NCBI RefSeq assembly: GCF_042432495.1
Contig: NZ_JBHLXC010000012.1
Location: 248,001 to 312,000, forward strand
DNA length: 64,000 nt
Reading direction: 5' to 3'
Source: Pseudochelatococcus lubricantis
Lineage (GTDB): Bacteria; Pseudomonadota; Alphaproteobacteria; Rhizobiales; Beijerinckiaceae
A program made the position numbers and the translations under genes. Below the pieces are notes generated by a model. The model was given only the letters and a program-made list of their open reading frames with translations. It had not been told where the DNA came from and made no database searches. Positions 27,290 through 35,272 of the stretch are shown here, in pieces. The stretch's first letter is position 1. Each line of letters starts with the position of its first letter.

Positions 27290-27976
27290 TTACTCCGTCG
27301 CCGAAAGCCCCACGGTCAGGATTTCACCGGCCCGCTTCCAGCTATCGGGCGCATCCGCCAGAACGCGCGCCGCCTCATAGGCCACGCTGTCGGCCACCGG
27401 CGCCCCCGACGCGGTCTTGATCTCGCTGGCGATCCCCTCAAGCTCCGTCTTCAGCGCCGCCGGGTCGGCCACCTGGCCGGAAGCCAGTTCGTTGCGGATC
27501 GCGTGCAGCCGGTCCGAGTGGGCGTCCACCGCGCCATCCTCCGGCCGGGTCTCGATATAGGTGCGGATCGCCCAGGCCGCTTTCTGGCCGAGAACGTCGC
27601 CGAAAGCGGGCATCTTGGTGACGCCGTCCTGCGTATAGCCGTGGCGGAAGCGGTCGACGAACCACTCGTCGCCGACTTCCTCGGCCTCGATGAAACGCAG
27701 GTCGGGCGCGAGGCCGCCGGAAACCGCGCCCAGCCCGTGGCAGCGCGCGCAGTTCTGCGTGAAACCCGAAGCCCCGGCCTCGACAGCCCTCAGCCAGACG
27801 TCATGGCCGGCCTTGCCCTCCCGGTAGGGGTTTTCGGTCAGCCATTCCTCGCCCACTTCGGGCAGGGCGTCCGTGTTCACCGGCTGCGGCGCCACATCGC
27901 CGTGGGCGACGACCATGCTGACCGTCGCGAGAAGCGCCAGTGCGGCGATGCCGCCGCGCATGTGGTTCCTGGACAT
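27290..27976 (-). CDS. pedF: Cytochrome c-550, PedF type
   Basis: 228 residues. Signal peptide, then HGDVAPQPVNTD and EEWLTENPYR close to the mature N-terminus, haem motif CARCH, and the axial methionine in KMPAFGDVLGQKAAWAIRTYIE. The AHGDV and ENPYR segments match my memory of PedF cytochromes that take electrons from quinoprotein ethanol dehydrogenase. A C-terminal extension of about 80 residues after the haem domain is typical. Divergent from the ABC binding-protein gene across a 167-base region with two regulatory boxes. Confidence 0.87.
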   Translation of the reverse strand: MSRNHMRGGIAALALLATVSMVVAHGDVAPQPVNTDALPEVGEEWLTENPYREGKAGHDVWLRAVEAGASGFTQNCARCHGLGAVSGGLAPDLRFIEAEEVGDEWFVDRFRHGYTQDGVTKMPAFGDVLGQKAAWAIRTYIETRPEDGAVDAHSDRLHAIRNELASGQVADPAALKTELEGIASEIKTASGAPVADSVAYEAARVLADAPDSWKRAGEILTVGLSATE

Positions 27977-28055
27977 CTTTCCTCCACCTGTGTCTTTTCA
28001 AACGTGCTTTTTACTTATTTCAAGGTGTAGAGCCACGCGGCGCACGCGCGATATG

Positions 28056-28067
28056 CGACCTTGGTCG
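28056..28067 (-). promoter_or_regulatory. Alcohol-oxidation box, distal copy (pedF / ABC divergent promoter)
   Basis: CGACCAAGGTCG on the minus strand, with perfect CGACC/GGTCG arms around AA. It lies 80 bases before pedF and about 77 before the ABC binding-protein start, so it can serve both directions. A second copy follows 23-24 bases away. Confidence 0.65.
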
Positions 28068-28079
28068 CGATCTGCATAG

Positions 28080-28093
28080 GACCTTGGTCGTAT
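28080..28093 (-). promoter_or_regulatory. Alcohol-oxidation box, proximal copy (pedF / ABC divergent promoter)
   Basis: Minus-strand ATACGACCAAGGTC, identical over 13 positions to the exaF-side copy at 32498. Same orientation as the copy at 28056. It is 51 bases from the binding-protein start codon. Confidence 0.65.
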
Positions 28094-28143
28094 TTCACCC
28101 CGCAAGTGTCCGCTCCTATTCTTTGAAAGGGGAGGAAATCATA

Positions 28144-29352
28144 ATGCGGAAAGCCTGCATGCGGGGGGCCGGAAGGGCCTGCCTGCTCGCGGCGGCCTGG
28201 GCCGCCGCGCTCGGAACGGCAGCCTTCGGAACGAACGCCTCGGCGGAGATTGCCATCTCCCTCACGTATCTGCGCCAGGAGGTGGAAGCGCCTCCCGTTC
28301 TCTCGAACCTCGACCCCGTGCCTGAGGATCTTGGCATCGCCGGCGCCGAGGTCGCGCTGACCGACACGAAAACCACCGGGCGTTTTCTCGGCCACCTCTA
28401 CAGCCTGGATGTGGTGTCGGTTGCGCCGGGCGGCGACCTCGCCGGGGCGGCGAAGACGGCGCTCGCGGCCGCTTCCTTCCTGCTGCTCGACGCGCCGGCC
28501 GACGACATCCTGAAGATCGCGGACCTGCCGGAGGCGGCGGGCAAGCTCATCTTCAACGTGGCCTCGGGCGAGCGGCGGCTGCGCGATGGCGACTGCCGGG
28601 CGAACCTGCTGCACACGATCCCCGAGGACGCGATGCGCGCCGACGCGCTGATGCAGGTGCTGAAGGCACGGCGCTGGACGCGGACCGCGCTGATCGTGGG
28701 GCCGAAGCCGCAGGACCGGGTCTTCGCCGACACGCTGCGCGCCTCGGCCGTCAAGTTCGGCGTGGCGATACTGGCCGAGAAGGAATGGACCTTCAACACC
28801 GACCTGCGCCGGGCGGCCGGGCAGGAAATTCCGCTGTTCACGCAAGACTTCCCCGACCATCACGTGCTCCTCGTCGCTGATGAGGCCGACGACTTCGCCC
28901 GCTATGTGGAGCACAACACCTGGCTTCCACGGCCCGTCGCGGGTTCGGACGGGCTGCGCAGCGAGGGCTGGGCGCCGGTGCTTGAGCAATGGGCCGCCGT
29001 GCAGCTACAGAACCGCTTCGAGAAGGCCGCGAAGCGCGAGATGCGCAGCCGCGACTATGCCGCCTGGACGGCGCTGCGCACTGTCGGCGAAGCGGTGACC
29101 CGCACCGGCTCGGCCGATCCGGCCGCACTGCGCGGCTACATCCTGTCGAACGCCTTCGGTCTCGACGGCTTCAAGGGCCGGACGCTGACCTACAGGCAGT
29201 GGAACGGCCAGTTGCGCCAGCCGATGGCTGTGGTGAACGCCCGCGCGCTGGTCGAACTCGCGCCGCTCGACGGCTACCTGCACCAGACCAACGAGATGGA
29301 CACGCTTGGCCTCGACCGGCCGGAAAGCGCCTGCAAAGCCTTTGGAGGATGA
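28144..29352 (+). CDS. PQQ-system-associated ABC transporter substrate-binding protein
   Basis: 402 residues with a signal peptide (AAAWAAALGTAAFGTNASA). Leu/Ile/Val-type binding-protein fold, with ISLTYLRQEVEAPPVLSNLDPVPEDLGIAGAEVAL, a form specific to the ABC systems that travel with PQQ alcohol dehydrogenases. ATG at 28144 follows GGGGAGGAAATCATA. The next four genes (propeller, small exported protein, ATPase, permease) form an operon. Unusually, the ATPase and permease are of the exporter-like ABC-2 type, so this protein may not be a conventional import receptor. Confidence 0.82.
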   Translation: MRKACMRGAGRACLLAAAWAAALGTAAFGTNASAEIAISLTYLRQEVEAPPVLSNLDPVPEDLGIAGAEVALTDTKTTGRFLGHLYSLDVVSVAPGGDLAGAAKTALAAASFLLLDAPADDILKIADLPEAAGKLIFNVASGERRLRDGDCRANLLHTIPEDAMRADALMQVLKARRWTRTALIVGPKPQDRVFADTLRASAVKFGVAILAEKEWTFNTDLRRAAGQEIPLFTQDFPDHHVLLVADEADDFARYVEHNTWLPRPVAGSDGLRSEGWAPVLEQWAAVQLQNRFEKAAKREMRSRDYAAWTALRTVGEAVTRTGSADPAALRGYILSNAFGLDGFKGRTLTYRQWNGQLRQPMAVVNARALVELAPLDGYLHQTNEMDTLGLDRPESACKAFGG

Positions 29353-29353
29353 T

Positions 29354-30322
29354 ATGGGCCCCCGCACCCGCCTTGCCGCAATCCTCATGATGACCGCGCT
29401 GCCGATGGAAGCCTCGGCCGGGGAAATCTGGGTCACCAACGAGAAGGACGACAGCATCTCCGTCATCGATACGGAAAGGCTCGAAGTCGTCCGCACGATC
29501 CCGACGGGCGAGCGCCCGCGCGGCATCACCTTCAACGCCGACCACAGCCGCGTCTACATCTGCGCCTCCGACAGCGACACCGTGCAGGTGATGGACCCGG
29601 AGACCGGCAAGATCCTGCACGAGCTGCCGTCGGGCGAGGACCCGGAACAGTTCGTGCTCGCGCCCGACGACCGGCATCTGTGGATCGCCAACGAGGACAA
29701 CGCGGTGACGACGGTCGTCGATGTCGAGACCCGCCAGGTCGTGGCGCAGATCGATGTCGGCATCGAGCCCGAAGGCATGGCGATCTCGCCCGATGGCAAG
29801 ATCGCCATCACCACCTCCGAGACGACGAACATGGCCCACTGGATCGACACCGCCACCCACAAGGTCTTCGCCAACACACTTGTCGACAGCCGCCCCCGCC
29901 ACGCGGAGTTCACGAAGGGCGGGCGCGAGCTGTGGGTGTCCTCCGAAATCGGCGGCACGGTCACCGTCTTCAACGTCGCGGACCAGAGCGAAAAGGGCAA
30001 AATCCGTTTCGCCATCAAGGGCGTGAACGCGGACCTCATCCAGCCCGTGGGCTTCGAGTTCACGCCCGATGGAAAGACTGCCTTCGTGGCCCTTGGCCCG
30101 GCGAACCACGTCGCCGTGGTCAATGCCGAGACACTTGAGGTGGAAGACTACATCCTCGTCGGCCGCCGGGTGTGGCACCTGGCCTTCTCGCCCGACCACA
30201 GCAGGCTCTTCACCACGAACGGTGTTTCCGGCGACGTGACGGTGGTCGATGTCGCGACGCGCGAACCGCTGAAATCGATCAAGGTCGGCCGTTTCCCATG
30301 GGGCGCGGCGACGCGGCCATAA
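29354..30322 (+). CDS. YVTN beta-propeller protein of the PQQ alcohol-oxidation system
   Basis: 322 residues, signal peptide (LAAILMMTALPMEASA), then repeated blades of the form WVTNEKDDSISVIDT, LWIANEDNAVTTVVDV and LFTTNGVSGDVTVVDV, each about 42 residues, making a seven-bladed propeller. Found in PQQ-dependent catabolism clusters; molecular role undefined, perhaps a periplasmic scaffold or sensor. Starts 1 base after the binding-protein stop, with GGAGG upstream. Confidence 0.88.
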   Translation: MGPRTRLAAILMMTALPMEASAGEIWVTNEKDDSISVIDTERLEVVRTIPTGERPRGITFNADHSRVYICASDSDTVQVMDPETGKILHELPSGEDPEQFVLAPDDRHLWIANEDNAVTTVVDVETRQVVAQIDVGIEPEGMAISPDGKIAITTSETTNMAHWIDTATHKVFANTLVDSRPRHAEFTKGGRELWVSSEIGGTVTVFNVADQSEKGKIRFAIKGVNADLIQPVGFEFTPDGKTAFVALGPANHVAVVNAETLEVEDYILVGRRVWHLAFSPDHSRLFTTNGVSGDVTVVDVATREPLKSIKVGRFPWGAATRP

Positions 30323-30348
30323 GCATAACTGAACGAAGGGAGGACTGG

Positions 30349-30807
30349 ATGAAACGCATGACGATGATCGCGGCCCTGCTCGCGGCGGCGATGCCGCTCG
30401 CGGCGCTGGCGGACGGCGACGACGATGGCGCCAACGGCAAGCTCGGCCTCGCGGGCCTGTTGTCGGCGCAGAACCGCGAGACCCTGCCGAAGCTCACCCT
30501 TTCCGCCGGCGCGCCGCTGGCGGAGAAGCCGATGACGCTGAAATCCGGCAAGTACTACAAGCTGACGATCGAGGCGGACGGCAGCCAGGAACTCGCGCTC
30601 GAAGGCCCCGGCTTCTTCCGCGCGGTCTGGGTCAACGAGATCGTCATCGAGGGGATCGAGGTTCGCCCGCTCGGCGTCGACTCGCTGGAGTTCGACGAGG
30701 CCGGCGAGGCCGAGATCAGCTTCGTCGCCGTCAAGCCGGGCAGCTACCACCTCAAGGTGCCGGGCACGACGGGCGACCTGCAGACCGTCGCCATCACCAT
30801 CGAATAG
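30349..30807 (+). CDS. Small exported protein with cupredoxin-like fold but no copper ligands
   Basis: 152 residues; signal peptide MIAALLAAAMPLAALA. The mature part ends in GEAEISFVAVKPGSYHLKVPG, which resembles the last strands of cupredoxins, but the protein has no cysteine and a single histidine, so a blue-copper site cannot form. Conserved position in the PQQ-associated ABC operon suggests a structural or binding role. Function unknown. Confidence 0.75.
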   Translation: MKRMTMIAALLAAAMPLAALADGDDDGANGKLGLAGLLSAQNRETLPKLTLSAGAPLAEKPMTLKSGKYYKLTIEADGSQELALEGPGFFRAVWVNEIVIEGIEVRPLGVDSLEFDEAGEAEISFVAVKPGSYHLKVPGTTGDLQTVAITIE

Positions 30808-30814
30808 GCGCATC

Positions 30815-31534
30815 ATGGCCGGGCTCGTGGCCGAGGGACTGACACACGACTGGGGCAGCAGGCGCGCCCTGGACAATGTCGGCTTTCGCGTTGAACCCGG
30901 CCGCTTCTGCGCGCTGCTCGGGCCGAACGGCGCGGGAAAATCCACGCTGTTCGGCCTGCTCACGCGGCTGTTCACGCCGCGCGCGGGCCGCATCGTCATC
31001 GCGGGCCACGACCTCGCCCGCGAGCCGAGCGCCGCGCTGGCGCGCATCGGCGTCGTGTTCCAGCAATCGACGCTCGACCTCGACCTCACGGTGCGGCGCA
31101 ACCTGCTCTATTTCGCGGCGCTGCACGGGCTTTCCGGCCGCGAGGCCGGCATGCGCATCACTGCGGCGCTGGAGCGGCTCGGCATGGCCGAGCGTGCCCA
31201 TGAGCGGGCGGCCGCGCTCAACGGCGGCCACCGGCGACGCATGGAGATCGCGCGCGCCCTGATCCACCGGCCCTCCGTTCTGCTGCTCGACGAACCGACC
31301 GTGGGCCTCGACGCAGCCGCGCGCCGGGCGATCACCGATCACGTTCACGCGCTCGCCCGCGACGACGGGCTCACCGTGCTCTGGGCCACGCATCTCGTGG
31401 ACGAGGTGCGGGCCGACGACCGGCTCGCGATCCTGCATCGCGGCCGCGTCCTTGCCGACGGCGAGGCGGGGGAGATCGGCGGCGCGGATCTCACCGCCCG
31501 GTTCCTTGCCCTCACCGATGGAGCACAGGCATGA
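30815..31534 (+). CDS. PQQ-system-associated ABC transporter ATP-binding protein
   Basis: 239 residues. Walker A GPNGAGKST, LNGGHRRRMEIARAL as signature (LNGG in place of LSGG), Walker B LLLDEPTVGLD, switch His in ATHLVDEV. Closest in type to ABC-2/drug-export ATPases (CcmA-like). Its stop overlaps the permease ATG (ATGA). Known only as a companion of PQQ alcohol dehydrogenases. Confidence 0.87.
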   Translation: MAGLVAEGLTHDWGSRRALDNVGFRVEPGRFCALLGPNGAGKSTLFGLLTRLFTPRAGRIVIAGHDLAREPSAALARIGVVFQQSTLDLDLTVRRNLLYFAALHGLSGREAGMRITAALERLGMAERAHERAAALNGGHRRRMEIARALIHRPSVLLLDEPTVGLDAAARRAITDHVHALARDDGLTVLWATHLVDEVRADDRLAILHRGRVLADGEAGEIGGADLTARFLALTDGAQA

Positions 31535-32361
31535 CGGGTTCGCCACCGGACGTCTCCGCAAGTAAAGCCGCCCGGCATGCGCTCGTGGCGCTTTGCGCCA
31601 TCCTCCACCGCGAGGCCTTGCGCTTCCTTGGCCAGCGCGGGCGGCTCGTCGCCGCGCTGGTGCGGCCGCTCGTCTGGCTCATCGTCTTCGCCTCCGGCTT
31701 CCGCGCAGCGCTGGGGCTTTCGATCACCCCGCCCTACCAGACCTACATCACCTACGAAATCTACATCGTTCCCGGCCTCGTCGGCATGATCCTGCTGTTC
31801 AACGGCATGCAGTCGTCGCTGAGCCTCGTCTACGACCGCGAGATGGGCTCGATGCGCCTGCTGCTGACGGCGCCGCTGCCGCGCTGGTGGCTGCTGTTCT
31901 GCAAGCTCGTCGCGGGCAGCCTGATCTCCGTTTTGCAGGCCTACGCCTTCCTCGCCGTGGCGGCTGCATGGGGCGTGCGCTTCACATGGTGGGGCTACCT
32001 GGGGGCCCTGCCGGCGATTTTCGCGGCCGCGCTCATGCTGGGGGCGCTCGGCCTGTTGCTGTCCTCGCTGATCAGGCAGCTCGAAAACTTCGCCGGGGTG
32101 ATGAATTTCGTCATCTTCCCGATGTTCTTCCTGTCCTCGGCGCTCTATCCGCTGTGGAAGATGGCGGAAGCATCGATGCTGCTGCGCGACGTCTGCGTCG
32201 CCAACCCTTTCACCCATGCGGTGGAGCTGATCCGCTTCGCGCTCTACGGGCAGGCGAACTGGCTTGCGGGCGCGGTCACGCTCGGAGCGCTCGTCGTCTT
32301 CGGCGGGGGCGCGATATGGGGCTACGACCCCGCCCGCGGCCTCGCCGCGCGCAAGGCCTGA
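31531..32361 (+). CDS. PQQ-system-associated ABC-2 type permease
   Basis: 276 residues with six hydrophobic segments and the ABC-2 motifs EIYIVPGLVGMILLFNGMQSS, EMGSMRLLLTAPLPRW and MNFVIFPMFFLSSALYPLWKM. Partner of the preceding ATPase. The substrate is unknown; export of a compound needed for the periplasmic quinoprotein, or of a toxic aldehyde, are possibilities only. Confidence 0.87.
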   Translation: MTGSPPDVSASKAARHALVALCAILHREALRFLGQRGRLVAALVRPLVWLIVFASGFRAALGLSITPPYQTYITYEIYIVPGLVGMILLFNGMQSSLSLVYDREMGSMRLLLTAPLPRWWLLFCKLVAGSLISVLQAYAFLAVAAAWGVRFTWWGYLGALPAIFAAALMLGALGLLLSSLIRQLENFAGVMNFVIFPMFFLSSALYPLWKMAEASMLLRDVCVANPFTHAVELIRFALYGQANWLAGAVTLGALVVFGGGAIWGYDPARGLAARKA

Positions 32362-32368
32362 GGCGCGG

Positions 32369-32446
32369 CTATAGCAGCGATGCGCCGTCGGCGCCGAAGA
32401 CGAGCCGCTCGGACCCCGCTGCCGCGGCAAACGCCCGGATGCCCAT
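32369..32446 (-). pseudogene. 25-codon frame resembling an amidohydrolase C-terminus
   Basis: On the minus strand an ATG with GGGAG 8 bases upstream opens a 25-codon frame ending in TAG: MGIRAFAAAAGSERLVFGADG and four more residues. SERLVFGADG is like the metal-site strand of amidohydrolase-2 proteins (ERLLFGSD), and such genes occur in some PQQ alcohol clusters. It may be a remnant, or chance. Confidence 0.3.
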
Positions 32447-32497
32447 GACAATTTCTCCCTTTTCAGTTTATTCTAATCGCGTCACCGTAGCCGCATA

Positions 32498-32510
32498 TAC
32501 GACCAAGGTC
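32498..32510 (+). promoter_or_regulatory. Alcohol-oxidation box, distal copy upstream of the dehydrogenase
   Basis: TACGACCAAGGTC on the plus strand, 158 bases before the ATG of the quinoprotein gene. Same orientation as the second copy 48 bases downstream. Confidence 0.65.
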
Positions 32511-32545
32511 CGGGTTGGAGCGGAGGCACGGCCGTTGTCCGATGT

Positions 32546-32558
32546 TACGACCAAGGTG
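32546..32558 (+). promoter_or_regulatory. Alcohol-oxidation box, proximal copy upstream of the dehydrogenase
   Basis: TTACGACCAAGGT on the plus strand, 109 bases before the ATG. The second half-arm is weaker (GGTGC instead of GGTCG). Confidence 0.55.
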
Positions 32559-32667
32559 CAATATACCGTCGCCCCGCGCGCACCAATAATGAGAAAGTAA
32601 TGAGAAGGAGATGGCTGGCCGCCGGCGGCGAAACCCCGGCTGCCCGTGCCGTAGAGGGAGGAAACAA

Positions 32668-34434
32668 ATGAGAAGAATCATGCTGGCCGCGGTCACGGCC
32701 GTGGCTTGCGTCGGGCTGGCGCAGGCGCAGGTGACGGAAGAAGATCTGGCGAAGGACGCCGACACCGTCGGCGACGTGCTGACGAACGGCCTCGGCCGCG
32801 GGCTGCAGCGCTACTCGCCGCTGAAGACGCTGAACAGAAACAACGTGCAGAAGCTCGTACCGGCCTGGGCCTTCAGCCTCGGTGGGGAGAAGCAGCGCGG
32901 ACAGGAAAGCCAGCCGATCATCCACGACGGCGTGATGTACATCACCGGTTCCTACAGCCGCATCTTCGCCATCGACATCGCAACCGGGAAAGAACTCTGG
33001 CAGTACGACGCCCGGCTGCCCGAGGGCATCCTGCCTTGCTGCGACGTGGTGAACCGGGGCGCCGCCATCTATGGCGACAATGTCTACTTCGGCACGCTGG
33101 ACGCGCGGCTGATCGCGCTGAACCGCAAGACGGGGCGTGTGGTCTGGAACAAGAAGCTCGCAGAGTACAAGGAAGGCTATTCCTACACCGCCGCGCCGCT
33201 CATCGTGAAGGGCCTCATCATCACCGGCAACTCGGGCGGCGAATTCGGCGTCGTGGGCGAGGTGCAGGCGCGCGACGCCAACACCGGCGAACTGGTCTGG
33301 TCCCGCCCGACCATCGAGGGCCACAAGGGCACTTTTCAGGGCAAGGAATCGAGCATGACCGGCACGCTCAACGCCACCTGGCCGGGCGACGCCTGGAAAA
33401 CCGGCGGCGGGGCAACCTGGCTCGGCGGCTCCTATGACGCGGATACCGACACCCTGATCTTCGGAGCCGGCAACCCCTCCCCCTGGAACAGCCACCTGCG
33501 CGGCGCCGGCACGCCTGTCGAGGGCAACAAGGGCGACAACCTCTATGCCGCGACCCGCCTCGGGATCGACCCCGCGAACGGCGAGATCAAGTGGCACTTC
33601 CAGACCACCCCGCGCGAGGGCTGGGACTTCGACGGCGTGAACGAGGTCGTGCCTTTCGTCGCCGCCGACGGCGCGAAGCGGTTCGCCACCGCCGACCGGA
33701 ACGGCTATTTCTACATCCTGAACCGCGAGGACGGGAAATTCGTCAATGCCTGGCCATTTGTGAAGAACATCAACTGGGCCAAGGGCATCGACAAGGACGG
33801 CCGCCCGATCTACGTCGAGGAGAACCGCCCGGGCAACCCCGCCGCGGCGGCAGACGGCGCCAAGGGCCAGCAGGTTTTCGCCGTGCCGTCCTTCCTCGGC
33901 GGCAAGAACTGGATGCCGATGGCCTACAGCCAGAAAACCGGGCTGTTCTACGTGCCCTCTAACGAATGGGGCATGGACATCTGGAACGAGCCGATCAACT
34001 ACAAGAAGGGCGCGGCCTATCTCGGCGCGGGCTTCACCATCAAGCCGCTGTTCGAGGACTACATCGGCAGCCTGAAGGCCATCGACCCCAACACCGGCGC
34101 AATCCGGTGGGAGTACAAGAACGCGGCGCCGCTGTGGGGCGGCGTCATGACCACGGCCGGCGGACTCGTGTTCACCGGCAATCCGGAGGGCGAGTTCCTC
34201 GCGCTCGATGACGAGACGGGCGAGGTGCTGTGGAAGTTCCAGACCGGTTCAGGCATCGTCGGCCAGCCGGTGACGTGGGAGCACGGCGGCGAGCAGTATG
34301 TGTCTGTCATCTCCGGCTGGGGCGGCGCTGTGCCGCTGTGGGGCGGCGAGGTGGCGAAGAAGGTCAACTACCTCAACCAGGGTGGCATGGTCTGGACCTT
34401 CCGCCTGCCGAAGGAAGTGGCCGCAGCCAATTGA
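32668..34434 (+). CDS. exaF: PQQ-dependent alcohol dehydrogenase, ExaF/PedH type, probably lanthanide-dependent
   Basis: 588 residues with signal peptide (LAAVTAVACVGLAQA). Periplasmic eight-bladed quinoprotein: vicinal disulfide C124-C125, tryptophan-docking repeats such as GKELWQYD and GAIRWEYKN. Catalytic Asp320 is followed two residues later by Asp322 (WDFDGVNE). Calcium enzymes carry a small residue at that second position, lanthanide enzymes Asp. The active-site pattern and adjacent PedF-type cytochrome favour an ethanol-type enzyme over methanol dehydrogenase. Monocistronic with its own boxes upstream; strong ribosome binding site GAGGGAGGAAACAA. Confidence 0.88.
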   Translation: MRRIMLAAVTAVACVGLAQAQVTEEDLAKDADTVGDVLTNGLGRGLQRYSPLKTLNRNNVQKLVPAWAFSLGGEKQRGQESQPIIHDGVMYITGSYSRIFAIDIATGKELWQYDARLPEGILPCCDVVNRGAAIYGDNVYFGTLDARLIALNRKTGRVVWNKKLAEYKEGYSYTAAPLIVKGLIITGNSGGEFGVVGEVQARDANTGELVWSRPTIEGHKGTFQGKESSMTGTLNATWPGDAWKTGGGATWLGGSYDADTDTLIFGAGNPSPWNSHLRGAGTPVEGNKGDNLYAATRLGIDPANGEIKWHFQTTPREGWDFDGVNEVVPFVAADGAKRFATADRNGYFYILNREDGKFVNAWPFVKNINWAKGIDKDGRPIYVEENRPGNPAAAADGAKGQQVFAVPSFLGGKNWMPMAYSQKTGLFYVPSNEWGMDIWNEPINYKKGAAYLGAGFTIKPLFEDYIGSLKAIDPNTGAIRWEYKNAAPLWGGVMTTAGGLVFTGNPEGEFLALDDETGEVLWKFQTGSGIVGQPVTWEHGGEQYVSVISGWGGAVPLWGGEVAKKVNYLNQGGMVWTFRLPKEVAAAN

Positions 34435-34500
34435 TGACCGGCGACGGGGGCGGGCCGCCCTGCCCCCTTAGCCCCGTTTCTGGCCAGGATCGACCGGAGT

Positions 34501-35232
34501 ATGCAAAAGATGCCCGGCTATTATGAAACTTTCCGCGAAACCGCCGTCGCGCCCCGCACCGAGCCCCCGCCGGTCGCGGTGGACCTGCACTCGGTGCTCA
34601 TCGTCGACGACCATCCGCTGTTCTGTGACGCGCTGGCGATGACGCTGACGCGCCTCGTCGGCATCGAGACAGTGGAGGCGGTCGGCACGCTGGAGATGGC
34701 GCTGCTGCGGCTGGAGGCCGGCCCGCTGCCGGATGTCGTGGTGCTCGACCTCAACCTGCCGGACGTGAACGGCCTCGACGGCGTGGTGCGGCTGCGCAAG
34801 GCGGTCCCCGCGACGCCGATCGTCGTCGTGTCGTCGCTCGACGAATTGCGGGTGGTGCGTGCCGCGCTGCGGGCGGGGGTGAACGCCTTCGTGCCCAAGC
34901 ACGCCGACCGCGAGGAATTCCGCGCCGCCTTCGCCGCGATCACCCGCGGCGATATCCATGCCGCGCGCATGGCACTGGAGATGGCAGCCGCCTCGCCGTC
35001 CGAACAGGTCGTCTCGCGGCTGGCGTTGCTGACGCGGCAGCAGGCGAAGATCCTGCAGATGGTCTGCGAGGGCCTGATGAACAAGCAGATCGCCTACGAG
35101 CTTTCCATCGCCGAAACGACGGTGAAGGCACATCTGACCGCGATCATGCGCAAGCTCGGCGTGCAGACACGGATGCAGGCCGTCCTGTTCGTGAAAGAGG
35201 CGAGCTTCGCCGCCATGACCCCCGAGGGATGA
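34501..35232 (+). CDS. Response regulator, NarL/LuxR type
   Basis: 243 residues. Receiver domain with DDHPLF acidic pair and phospho-acceptor Asp83 in VVVLDLNLPD, conserved Lys in FVPKHAD, and a C-terminal LuxR helix-turn-helix LTRQQAKILQMVCEGLMNKQIAYELSIAETTVKAHLT. Resembles AgmR/ErbR, ExaE and PedR regulators of PQQ alcohol dehydrogenases and FlhR of Paracoccus. An ATG three codons later (34510) has GGAG at better spacing and may be the true start. Likely binder of the TACGACCAAGGTC box. Confidence 0.87.
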   Translation: MQKMPGYYETFRETAVAPRTEPPPVAVDLHSVLIVDDHPLFCDALAMTLTRLVGIETVEAVGTLEMALLRLEAGPLPDVVVLDLNLPDVNGLDGVVRLRKAVPATPIVVVSSLDELRVVRAALRAGVNAFVPKHADREEFRAAFAAITRGDIHAARMALEMAAASPSEQVVSRLALLTRQQAKILQMVCEGLMNKQIAYELSIAETTVKAHLTAIMRKLGVQTRMQAVLFVKEASFAAMTPEG

Positions 35233-35272
35233 GCATTCCGCCCATCCCGCGGACCTTCAGGGGAAACAGACG

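Larger units (their letters stand above)
32362..32667. other. 306-base region upstream of the quinoprotein dehydrogenase
   Basis: Holds two copies of the alcohol-oxidation box (32498 and 32546) and, at its left end, a 25-codon minus-strand frame described separately. The stretch from 32447 to 32600 is AT-richer than its surroundings, as expected for the promoter of a strongly expressed gene. Confidence 0.55.
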
